Shown here piece by piece: positions 1 to 6,398 of a stretch of DNA of 12,233 bases. The DNA lies in the NCBI RefSeq assembly GCF_937949835.1, contig NZ_CALEDC010000369.1:1-12233 (forward strand), written 5' to 3'. The stretch is from an uncultured Campylobacter sp. GTDB lineage: Bacteria > Campylobacterota > Campylobacteria > Campylobacterales > Campylobacteraceae. Numbering within the stretch: position 1 is the stretch's first letter; the number at the start of each line of letters is the position of its first letter. Under the pieces are notes generated by a model that made no database searches, was not told the origin of the DNA, and saw nothing but the letters and a program-made list of their open reading frames with translations. A program made the translations under genes and the position numbers.

Positions 1-36
1 AAAAGCGGATGGAGCAGGAGTTCGTTCGCTCCATCC
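1..36 (-). terminator. Intrinsic terminator of the outer-membrane protein gene
   Basis: A perfect 9-bp inverted repeat (GGATGGAGC at 7-15, GCTCCATCC at 28-36) with a 12-nt loop lies 21 nt past the stop codon at 58. Read on the minus strand, the stem is followed by GC and then TTTT at the window edge, the form of a Rho-independent terminator for the gene at 58-690. The T tract may continue beyond the window, so its full strength cannot be judged. Confidence 0.6.
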
Positions 37-57
37 TGCGCTAGCACGTTAGAATTT

Positions 58-690
58 TTAGAATTTAAAGTTGTATCCTAAATATAGTCCATGATTGGTC
101 TCGTAGGCTTTATCTATATCCTCTCCGAGCTTACTAGCCTTGTATCTCGTGTAGTCCGCCTTGTAGCCAAACTCGATCTCATTATGCTCATCAAAGCTAT
201 ATAGTCCACCTAGCTTTGCGCCGATTACCCAGCCGTTTAAATTTGCCTTGTAGGAATCGGAATAGGCATATCCAGGTAAAGAAAAAGAGCTTTCGTTTTT
301 ATACCTCATAAATGAAACCCCCGTATAAGCACCCGCTATGAGCTTAAAACTGTTAGTAATTTCAGGCGTAAAATCCGCCCCTACTAATAAATTATGCTTT
401 TTCCAGCTATCTTTCCAAGAAAACATATCAATCTCGTGAGATTTAGACGCTTCAAAATCATATGAATATGCGCCATAAACTCTAAATACGTCAAAATCAT
501 ATCCAATTTTTATACCTATTGCAGGTTGTCCGTCATCCCATTTAAATTTATCTCCATAGCTAATAGTTTTGCCCTTAACACTAGATTTAAACGAGTAATC
601 TCCCTCGATGCCTAAAAGTAAACCCTCGCTAGAGCCTACGCTAACGCAAGCCGCAGCGGCAAACGCCGCGATTAAAATTTTGTTTTTCAT
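58..690 (-). CDS. Outer-membrane beta-barrel protein (small porin-like or opacity-like)
   Basis: This is a predicted outer-membrane protein of 210 residues. Residues 1-20 form a signal peptide: a basic N-terminus, then a hydrophobic alanine-rich core. A lipobox is not convincing around C15 because alanine sits at -3. The mature part alternates polar and aromatic residues in short strands rich in Tyr, Phe and Gly, and ends in LYLGYNFKF. The terminal Phe and alternating aromatics are the classic signal for the BAM assembly machinery. The length suits an eight-strand barrel. AAGGAG at 696-701 lies 5 nt before the ATG and fixes the start. The gene is visibly AT-richer than its neighbours: about 21 G/C per 60 in sampled lines, against about 30 in the ABC operon. 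It stands alone, with a terminator downstream and a G10 tract upstream. Ligand or adhesion role is unknown. Confidence 0.85.
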   Translation of the reverse strand: MKNKILIAAFAAAACVSVGSSEGLLLGIEGDYSFKSSVKGKTISYGDKFKWDDGQPAIGIKIGYDFDVFRVYGAYSYDFEASKSHEIDMFSWKDSWKKHNLLVGADFTPEITNSFKLIAGAYTGVSFMRYKNESSFSLPGYAYSDSYKANLNGWVIGAKLGGLYSFDEHNEIEFGYKADYTRYKASKLGEDIDKAYETNHGLYLGYNFKF

Positions 691-810
691 ATTTTCTCCT
701 TACAATTTATGATTTCAAGGCTTCTCGCCACAGCCGCTCTTACCGTTTTATAACTTACGATCTTTGAGCCTCCTCCACCGGATTCGCTTACAAATCCGTT
801 TAAAATTTAT

Positions 811-841
811 TGATTATAATAGCCCCCCCCCCACTTAAATT
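811..841 (-). promoter_or_regulatory. Candidate promoter of the beta-barrel gene, with a G tract in the spacer
   Basis: On the minus strand a perfect TATAAT (818 down to 813) is preceded by TAT-C and then ten G residues (832-823), preceded in turn by ATTTAAGT. The G tract therefore occupies the -10/-35 spacer. No good -35 box is seen 16-18 nt upstream, which is normal for Campylobacter sigma-70 promoters. The leader would be about 115 nt. Two alternatives exist. A TATAAA at 752-747 is closer to the gene. The same ATTATAAT block also reads as TATAAT on the plus strand at 815-820. Confidence 0.45.
823..832. repeat. Homopolymeric C10/G10 tract
   Basis: Ten consecutive C on the plus strand (G on the minus strand). 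Tracts of eight or more G/C are the typical slipped-strand contingency loci of Campylobacter. This one is intergenic and abuts a -10 box, so it would change promoter spacing rather than reading frame. No other tract of this length is seen in the window. Confidence 0.95.
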
Positions 842-864
842 TCGATAAATTTTTGAGGTAAGAC

Positions 865-978
865 GCAGAATTTTATCTCACTCGCCTTGGATAAAATTTT
901 ATCTCGTTTGCTAAGGACAGAATTCTATTCTTGATTGCCAGCACGGAATTCAACGAAATTCTACGCCACCTCCCTTGG
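865..978. repeat. Degenerate 26-bp tandem repeats
   Basis: Three contiguous 26-bp units (865-890, 891-916, 917-942) share the pattern RNARAATTYTATYTY, then a diverged middle, ending in GG or GC. Units 1 and 2 match at 17 of 26 positions. An 11-nt partial unit (943-953) and a fifth, 25-nt unit (954-978, ending CCTTGG) follow. The junction of units 1 and 2 makes a perfect 14-bp palindrome at 890-903 (GATAAAATTTTATC). No gene covers the array. It may be a decayed tandem repeat or an old coding remnant. Function unknown. Confidence 0.6.
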
Positions 979-1040
979 GCAGCTAGCAAATTTAAATGCC
1001 AGAGCCATTAAAAAACAATCTGTGATGAAATTTAAAGCGC

Positions 1041-1069
1041 TTATTTAGTTGTTCGTTTTTATGTATAAT
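1041..1069 (+). promoter_or_regulatory. Promoter of the DASS transporter gene
   Basis: A perfect -10 box TATAAT lies at 1064-1069, preceded by a T-rich stretch (GTTTTTATG), as is usual in Campylobacter sigma-70 promoters. A weak -35-like TTATTT sits 17 nt upstream at 1041-1046. Transcription would start near 1076 and leave a leader of about 130 nt before the ATG at 1208. Confidence 0.6.
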
Positions 1070-1090
1070 TTAAAATTTACACACGAGATA

Positions 1091-1122
1091 AGTGCCGTGT
1101 TACCGATAGTAACTGCACTTTT
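1091..1122 (+). promoter_or_regulatory. Leader hairpin followed by a short T run (possible attenuator)
   Basis: AGTGC (1091-1095) can pair with GCACT (1115-1119), and inside it GTTAC (1099-1103) pairs with GTAAC (1109-1113) around a 5-nt CGATA loop. A 3/1 internal bulge separates the two stems. TTTT follows at 1119-1122. It sits between the promoter and the ribosome site of the transporter gene, so it could act as a weak terminator or as an mRNA structure in the leader. No leader peptide or known riboswitch was recognised. Confidence 0.4.
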
Positions 1123-1207
1123 AAAAATTTAAGACGATTTGATTTGGAATTTATAAAATTCCCGCCTCATTTTTGTATCATAAGCCAAATCCAAAAAAGG
1201 AGTATCT

Positions 1208-2680
1208 ATGGAAGAACACAAAGTGGAGTTACGCAACTCCCGCTTACAAGGGCCGCTAGACTCAGACGTAGACGAGCTGGGTTTAGACAGGCTCACCGAC
1301 ACCGTGCCGTTTCCTAAGCGCGGCGTCATCATTATGGCGATTGCCGCTGCAGTGGGCTTTGCTCTATATGCCGCGTTACCATTTGAGCCCAATGTCAAAA
1401 AAGGCCTTGCGCTGCTTGCTTTCATCGCGATTATGTGGCTTACAGAGGCCGTGCATATCACGGTAACCGCGCTTATGGTGCCGGTGCTTGCGGTAGCTAT
1501 CGGGCTTGGTAAATTCGCTAAAGATGGCACTTTCACGGCCGCCACCATCAAAAGCACGCTTGCAAATTTTGCAAACCCTACGATCTTTACCTTTTTCGGC
1601 GGTTTTGCTCTGGCAACGGCTCTGCATATGCAAAAGCTAGACAAAAAGATCGCGATGTGGCTAATCGCCCGCGCAGGCGGTCGCTTGGGCGTGGCTGCGA
1701 TTTTAATCTGCCTTGCTACGGCGATCCTTTCGATGTGGGTTTCAAACACCGCAACTGCTGCGATGATGCTTCCGATCGCACTTGGAATTTGCGCCAACAT
1801 GGACGAGAGCAAAGATCGCGGCACGCTCGTGTTTTTGCTTTTAGGCATCGCGTATTCTGCAAGCATCGGAGGTTTGGGCACGCTCGTGGGATCTCCGCCA
1901 AATTTAATCGTGGCTCAAGCCTTGCACTACAGCTTCGCAGACTGGATGAAGGTAGGCTTGCCGCTAATGTGCGTGATGCTACCGATAATGCTTGTGGTGC
2001 TTTATATAATTTTCAAGCCGAATTTAAGCCATAAAATAGAGATGGATCTGGAGCATATCCCTTGGACGCGCGAGCGCATTATTACGATCGTCGTATTTGC
2101 TCTAACAGCGCTTGGCTGGATATTTTCGAAGCAAATTTCAGCCCTTGTGGGCTTTAAAGTGGACGATGCTTACGTCGCCATCTGCTCGGCAGTCGTAATC
2201 GTCATACTAGGGCTTGCCAAATGGCACGACATCGCCGAAAACACCGAGTGGGGCGTGTTGCTGCTTTTCGGCGGCGGACTTACGCTAAGTGCGGTTTTAG
2301 GCGATTCCGGAGCTTCTAAGGTGCTTGGTGATCTAGTCGCGCACACTTTCGGCGGAGCGCCTACTTACATCGTACTTTTGGTAACGGCGGTTTTTATCAT
2401 CTGCCTTACAGAATTTACGAGCAATACCGCCTCTGCTGCACTTTTAGTGCCCGTATTTGCGGGTGTAGCGGCTCAGATGGGACTACCGAAAGAAACTCTT
2501 ACGATCATCATCGGCGTGGGCGCGAGCTGCGCTTTCGTAATGCCGGTAGCGACGCCGCCGAATGCTTTGGTTTTCGGGACGGGACGCATTCGCCAGGCGG
2601 AAATGGTGCGGAGTGGCGGAATTTTAGCGATATTCTCCGCGTTTTTGGTTTCGGGATACGCGTATATTTTTTACTCGTAA
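1208..2680 (+). CDS. DASS (SLC13-type) anion or dicarboxylate:sodium symporter
   Basis: This is a 490-residue inner-membrane carrier of the divalent anion:sodium symporter family, which imports C4-dicarboxylates, citrate or sulfate with sodium. The substrate cannot be told from sequence. The family's paired SNT signatures are present at S179-N180-T181 and S405-N406-T407, each inside an SNTAxAA motif. They are echoed by GSPPN at 228-232 and TPPN at 449-452, as expected for the two inverted-repeat halves that form the sodium and substrate site. A cytosolic acidic N-terminus of about 37 residues precedes the first of roughly 11-12 hydrophobic segments. AAGGAG at 1197-1202 lies 5 nt before the ATG, so this start is well supported. 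The gene is monocistronic as far as seen. Given campylobacter physiology, dicarboxylate uptake is more likely than sulfate uptake, but this is an inference. Confidence 0.9.
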   Translation: MEEHKVELRNSRLQGPLDSDVDELGLDRLTDTVPFPKRGVIIMAIAAAVGFALYAALPFEPNVKKGLALLAFIAIMWLTEAVHITVTALMVPVLAVAIGLGKFAKDGTFTAATIKSTLANFANPTIFTFFGGFALATALHMQKLDKKIAMWLIARAGGRLGVAAILICLATAILSMWVSNTATAAMMLPIALGICANMDESKDRGTLVFLLLGIAYSASIGGLGTLVGSPPNLIVAQALHYSFADWMKVGLPLMCVMLPIMLVVLYIIFKPNLSHKIEMDLEHIPWTRERIITIVVFALTALGWIFSKQISALVGFKVDDAYVAICSAVVIVILGLAKWHDIAENTEWGVLLLFGGGLTLSAVLGDSGASKVLGDLVAHTFGGAPTYIVLLVTAVFIICLTEFTSNTASAALLVPVFAGVAAQMGLPKETLTIIIGVGASCAFVMPVATPPNALVFGTGRIRQAEMVRSGGILAIFSAFLVSGYAYIFYS

Positions 2681-2698
2681 AATTCCGTCAAAATTCTA

Positions 2699-2746
2699 TA
2701 GTCCGGGTATCTGCTCGGACTAAATATATTTATAAGATATATTTTT
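2699..2746 (+). terminator. Weak terminator region after the transporter gene
   Basis: A 7-bp stem (TAGTCCG 2699-2705, CGGACTA 2716-2722) with a 10-nt loop is followed by a second, all-A/T inverted repeat (AAATATAT 2722-2729, ATATATTT 2737-2744) that runs into TTTTT. Neither is a textbook terminator alone. Together they lie 19-66 nt after the stop codon, where transcription would be expected to end. Confidence 0.4.
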
Positions 2747-2782
2747 AAACTCCTAAATTTTCGGAATCTTTATAAAAAAATT

Positions 2783-2819
2783 CTGATTTAATACTATTTT
2801 AATCAGTTATCTGTATAAT
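2783..2819 (+). promoter_or_regulatory. Promoter of the ABC operon with an upstream inverted repeat
   Basis: A perfect TATAAT at 2814-2819 lies 27 nt before the ATG at 2847, and no convincing -35 box is visible. CTGATT (2783-2788) and AATCAG (2801-2806) form a 6-bp inverted repeat with a 12-nt centre, spanning the -20 to -45 region. That placement suits an operator. The arms are short, so chance cannot be excluded. Confidence 0.5.
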
Positions 2820-2846
2820 ACGCATATTTTACGGAAAGAAGATTTT

Positions 2847-3500
2847 ATGGATTTTGATTTTATAGCTAAATTTAGCCCGATGTTCATAAAGGCGGGAATT
2901 TTAACGCTAAAGCTCGCATTTTACGGAATTTTACTATCCATCATCATCGGTTTTATCTGCACGCTGATAAAATATAAAAGATTGCCGCTGTTAAGCCAGC
3001 TTGTGAGCGCATATATCGAGCTATCGCGCAATACTCCGCTTTTAATTCAGCTATTTTTTCTATACTACGGCCTGCCGAAGCTGGGCGTTCAAATTTCTGG
3101 CTTTACCTGCGCGATCGTGGGGCTTGCGTTTTTGGGCGGAAGCTATATGAGCGAGAGCTTTAGGCTCGGTTTTGAGGCGATAAAAAAATCCCAGATCGAA
3201 AGCGCGATGAGCCTGGGGCTTAGCGAAGCGCAGATAGTGTTTTACGTCGTGCTGCCGCGCGCCTTTGCGATCGCCCTACCCTCCATCAGCGCAAACATAA
3301 TCTTTCTGCTTAAAGAAACCTCGATCGTTAGCATCGTAGCACTCGCCGATCTCGTTTATGCCGCAAAGGACGTGATCGGGCTGTATTACAAGACGAACGA
3401 GGCGCTGTTTATGTTAAGCGTATCGTATCTGATCATAATCCTGCCGCTTTCGCTAGCGCTTACGCTGCTTGAAAAGCGCCTTGCGTATATGAGAGGCTAG
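2847..3500 (+). CDS. Polar amino acid ABC transporter permease 1
   Basis: This is a 217-residue inner-membrane permease of the polar amino acid uptake (HisM/GlnP-like) family, the first gene of the importer operon. It has about five membrane segments. The family stretch around SRNTPLLIQLFFLYYGLP lies at residues 60-77. The EAA loop that docks the ATPase is at about 118-137 (ESAMSLG, ending VVLP), with the conserved Gly at 124. The ribosome site is modest (GGAAAG, 2833-2838), upstream of the ATG. The next gene starts 2 nt after the stop codon, so translation is coupled. It resembles permeases of the C. jejuni Paq system, but I did not assign a symbol because which paralogue it matches cannot be settled by eye. 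Confidence 0.9.
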   Translation: MDFDFIAKFSPMFIKAGILTLKLAFYGILLSIIIGFICTLIKYKRLPLLSQLVSAYIELSRNTPLLIQLFFLYYGLPKLGVQISGFTCAIVGLAFLGGSYMSESFRLGFEAIKKSQIESAMSLGLSEAQIVFYVVLPRAFAIALPSISANIIFLLKETSIVSIVALADLVYAAKDVIGLYYKTNEALFMLSVSYLIIILPLSLALTLLEKRLAYMRG

Positions 3501-3502
3501 CG

Positions 3503-4159
3503 ATGGAACTCTTAAGCGGCGAAAATTTAATCAGGCTTCTTGGCGGGCTCGGGATCACGCTGCAAATCGCGCTCATTTCGATCGCGGTTTCGCTCGCTCT
3601 AGGCTTGGTACTTGGAATTTTAATGGCTTCTGGGCGCAGAGCTTTATACATTCCGCTTAAAATTTGCCTGGAGATCGTGCGTATCATGCCGCCCATCGTT
3701 TGGCTATTTATCGTATATTTCGGCGCGAGCAAGGCATTTGGCATCCACATCTCAAATATCGCGGCTTCGATCATCGTCTTTAGCATCTGGGGCGTTTTTG
3801 AGATGATGGATCTGGTGCGCGGCGCCGTGCTTAGCATCCCTAAGCATCAGTTTGAAAGCGCCGAAGCACTCGCATTTAGCAGATCTCAAATTTATCTCTA
3901 CGTGATCCTGCCGCTTGCGATGAGGCGCCTAGTGCCCGCAACGATAAATTTATTCAGCAGGATGATAAAAACAACCTCGATCGCCGTACTAATCGGCGTC
4001 ATCGAGCTCGTCAAGGTCGGGCAGCAGATCATCGAAGTAAATGTCTTCCGCGACAATTACGCGCCGCTAATCATCTACGGAGCGATATTTTTCGTATATT
4101 TTTTGATCTGCTATCCGATCTCGGCGCTTTCGAAAAAATTAGAAAACAGGTGGAGCTGA
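3503..4159 (+). CDS. Polar amino acid ABC transporter permease 2
   Basis: This is a 218-residue permease, the likely heterodimer partner of permease 1, with about five membrane segments. The EAA loop lies at about 118-137 (FESAEALAF, ending VILP). The usually invariant Gly of that loop is Ala124 here, while permease 1 keeps Gly. GAGAGG at 3491-3496, inside the end of the previous gene, provides the ribosome site 6 nt before the ATG. The stop codon TGA (4157-4159) overlaps the next start by one base (TGATG), so expression is tightly coupled to the ATPase. The two permeases share the same length and fold, which is consistent with an old duplication. Confidence 0.9.
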   Translation: MELLSGENLIRLLGGLGITLQIALISIAVSLALGLVLGILMASGRRALYIPLKICLEIVRIMPPIVWLFIVYFGASKAFGIHISNIAASIIVFSIWGVFEMMDLVRGAVLSIPKHQFESAEALAFSRSQIYLYVILPLAMRRLVPATINLFSRMIKTTSIAVLIGVIELVKVGQQIIEVNVFRDNYAPLIIYGAIFFVYFLICYPISALSKKLENRWS

Positions 4160-4896
4160 TGGAAATTTTAAAAATCGATAAAGTCAATAAATTTTACGGT
4201 GAGCTGCACGCGCTAAAGGACATCAGCCTTAGCGTCGCGCAGGGCGAAGTCGTTGTTATCCTAGGCCCTAGCGGCTGCGGCAAAAGCACCCTACTTCGCA
4301 CAATCAACGGGTTAGAGCCGGTACAAAGCGGAAATTTTATAATCGAGGGCGAGCGGATCGATCAAAATTTCAAAGAGTGGCGTAGGATCAGGCAAAAGAT
4401 CGGTATGGTCTTTCAAAGCTACGAGCTTTTCGACCACTTAAACGTGCTACATAATATAATCCTAGGTCCCGTCAAAGTCCAAGGCGTATCGCGCGAGCAA
4501 GCTGTAGAGCTAGCCAGACATTGGCTCAAAATCGTAGGACTAGAAAATAAAGAGCGAGCCTATCCCAAAGAGCTTAGCGGCGGGCAGAAACAGCGCATCG
4601 CAATCGTGCGAAGCCTTGTGATGAAGCCAAAGATCATGCTTTTTGACGAGGTTACCGCAGCACTTGATCCAGAGATCGTGCGCGAAGTGCTAGACGTAAT
4701 GCTAAATCTCGCCAAAGAGGGGCAGACGATGCTAATCGTAACGCATGAGATGGGCTTTGCGCGCGCCGTAGCCGATCGCATAGTTTTTATGGACGACGGG
4801 CATATAGTGGAGATTAACGAACCGGAGGCGTTCTTTACCGCTCCGAAAAGCGAGCGCGCGAAGAAATTTTTAAATATGTTCGAATTTAAAAAATAA
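4159..4896 (+). CDS. Polar amino acid ABC transporter ATP-binding protein
   Basis: This is the cytosolic ATPase that powers the importer (245 residues from the ATG at 4159). Its motifs, in order, are: Walker A GPSGCGKST at 36-44, Q-loop Gln86, signature LSGGQ at 139-143, Walker B ending D163-E164, and switch His196. The length is normal for GlnQ-type ATPases. A longer reading from a GTG at 4150 is possible. The ATG is preferred because it makes the typical TGATG overlap with the previous gene, has GGAG at 4152-4155, and gives the usual family N-terminus (MEILKIDKVNKFYG). The motif after Walker B reads FDEVTAALDPE rather than the common FDEPTSALDPE. The binding-protein gene follows after 20 nt. 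Confidence 0.95.
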   Translation: MEILKIDKVNKFYGELHALKDISLSVAQGEVVVILGPSGCGKSTLLRTINGLEPVQSGNFIIEGERIDQNFKEWRRIRQKIGMVFQSYELFDHLNVLHNIILGPVKVQGVSREQAVELARHWLKIVGLENKERAYPKELSGGQKQRIAIVRSLVMKPKIMLFDEVTAALDPEIVREVLDVMLNLAKEGQTMLIVTHEMGFARAVADRIVFMDDGHIVEINEPEAFFTAPKSERAKKFLNMFEFKK

Positions 4897-4916
4897 ATTT
4901 TAATAAAGGAGAAAAG

Positions 4917-5777
4917 ATGAAAAAAACGCTAAGCACGCTTTTTATCTTAGGTGCGTTATTTTTCGCAGGCTGCAACGACGAGGGCAAAGGCTCCTCAAAT
5001 TCCGCGCAAGGTTCCGCCGCGCCGCAAAGTTATATCGACGGGATTAAAAAGCGCGGCGTAGTAAGGATCGCGGTTTTCGGCGATAAGCCACCGTTTGGTT
5101 ATATCGACGAGACGGGTAAAAACGCGGGATATGACGTGTATTTTGCAAAACGTATCGCAAAGGAGCTTTTGGGCGATGAGAGCAAAGTGCAGTTCGTGCT
5201 CGTAGAGGCCGCCAATCGCGCGGAATTTTTGGCGTCGGATAAGGTCGATATCACGCTTGCAAATTTCACCGTCACGCCTGAGCGCAAAGAGGTCGTGGAT
5301 TTCGCGCTGCCGTATATGAAGGTAGCCCTCGGCGTCGCGAGCAAGGACGGCGATATCACCGATGTTTCGCAGCTTAAGGACAAAACGCTTTTAATCAACA
5401 AAGGCACGACCGCGGATCTGTATTTTACGAAAAACCATCCCGAGATCAAGCTTTTAAAATTTGACCAAAATACCGAGACTTTCGGTGCGATGCTGGACGG
5501 CAGAGGCGATGCGATCGCGCATGATAATACGCTTTTGTTTGCGTGGACGAAGTCAAACCCGGGTTTTAAGGTAGGCATCCGCTCGCTCGGCGATCAGGAC
5601 GTCATCGCGCCCGCGGTCAAAAAGGGCAACGACGAGCTTCGCAAATGGCTTGACGATCTAATCGTAAAGCTTGCGGACGAGAAATTTTTCCACGCCGACT
5701 ACGATGCGACGCTGGCGCCGGTATACGGCGACGATATCAAGGCTGACGACGTCGTAATCGAAGGCGGAAAGTTATAA
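4917..5777 (+). CDS. cjaA: CjaA-like cysteine-binding lipoprotein of the ABC importer
   Basis: This is the periplasmic-side solute-binding component (286 residues, SBP family 3). The signal peptide ends in a lipobox-like FAGC with the lipidated Cys at 19. The -3 Phe is atypical but tolerated. A Ser/Gly/Ala-rich linker follows to about residue 38. The mature domain carries stretches that, from memory, are nearly the same in C. jejuni CjaA: GVVRIAVFGDKPPFGY, FVLVEAANR, LLINKGTTADLYF, and the end DDIKADDVVIEGGKL. CjaA is known to bind cysteine and is a surface antigen in C. jejuni, so cysteine is the likely ligand here. AAGGAG at 4906-4911 lies 5 nt before the ATG. The gene is last in the operon, and no strong terminator is visible directly after it. 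Confidence 0.9.
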   Translation: MKKTLSTLFILGALFFAGCNDEGKGSSNSAQGSAAPQSYIDGIKKRGVVRIAVFGDKPPFGYIDETGKNAGYDVYFAKRIAKELLGDESKVQFVLVEAANRAEFLASDKVDITLANFTVTPERKEVVDFALPYMKVALGVASKDGDITDVSQLKDKTLLINKGTTADLYFTKNHPEIKLLKFDQNTETFGAMLDGRGDAIAHDNTLLFAWTKSNPGFKVGIRSLGDQDVIAPAVKKGNDELRKWLDDLIVKLADEKFFHADYDATLAPVYGDDIKADDVVIEGGKL

Positions 5778-6398
5778 ATTTAGATTCGCCGTCTAGTTTA
5801 GCGGGGCGATATTGCTAAGCCCTGCAAGCTCGCAGCGACGAGGCGTTGTAGCTTTACCGAAACTGCGTCCATAAACGCCCATAGGCGGCGAGCGCTTTTA
5901 TAAGCTAGCTAAATTTATCGATCTAGCGGCAAAGTTTTGCTTCCGCACGACAAATTTAGCTGAGCCAAAATGCAGCCTAGCGCGGGTCGTTGCGGCAAAA
6001 TTTAAGTCGCGCGCGGCGGCGTAAAATTTCAAGCGATAGTAAAATTCTAACACAAACTGCTCGTGCGGTAAAATTTATGCCGCATGAGCGATGATAAATC
6101 GCAAGTGCCCGCTTGCTAAACGGATCGGGAATTTAAAAATTTATCGGCTCATGCAGCCTGCAAAATCTTATACGAACGCCTCCCGAGTGCGTTCTATCTT
6201 TCGATTGGCTCGCGCGAAGGAGCGATCACATGTCCACCTAAACGCACAATCCGCGCAACGCATCCATTTCCATGCTCAGCTACACAGCGCATCTGTGCCG
6301 CTAAGCCTGCGATCCCGCGCGCTTTGTCTGCATATCTGTGCGTCGCCAGAGCCGTATACGGCCCGCCGCCATCATACTCAACGGCGCTGCCGCTTGCC
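5778..6398. other. Convergent intergenic region, no convincing gene
   Basis: About 620 bp lie between the ends of the importer operon and the DUF3137 gene. A possible bulged stem joins AAGC-TCGC (5826-5833) to GCGA-GC-GCTT (5888-5897), followed by TTAT. It could be a weak forward terminator with a large loop. TGCGG (6064-6068) and CCGCA (6080-6084) form a small hairpin, and GCCGTATACGGC at 6351-6362 is a perfect 12-bp palindrome. A minus-strand frame is open from about 6421 to the stop at 6194-6196 but has no good start. A plus-strand frame from 6091 to 6474 is open but unlike a protein. I see no RNA gene or mobile element. Confidence 0.5.

Noticed and set aside
12..15. Lipoprotein reading of the beta-barrel protein's signal peptide (Cys15 after AAA)
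   Set aside because: The -3 position is Ala rather than Leu/Val/Ile, and the barrel-type C-terminus fits an ordinary signal peptide better. These coordinates are residue numbers 12-15 of the protein encoded at 58-690.
1129..1881. Long minus-strand open frame (250 codons) opposite the DASS transporter gene
   Set aside because: It is antisense to a gene with clear family motifs and a good ribosome site. Its translation has biased, repetitive Ala/Ser/Ile content and no recognisable domain.
4150..4158. GTG start for the ATPase at 4150
   Set aside because: The ATG at 4159 gives the usual N-terminus of the family and a typical TGATG stop-start overlap.
5099..5578. Minus-strand open frame opposite the binding-protein gene
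   Set aside because: A shadow of the CjaA-like coding sequence, with no ribosome site and no protein family features.
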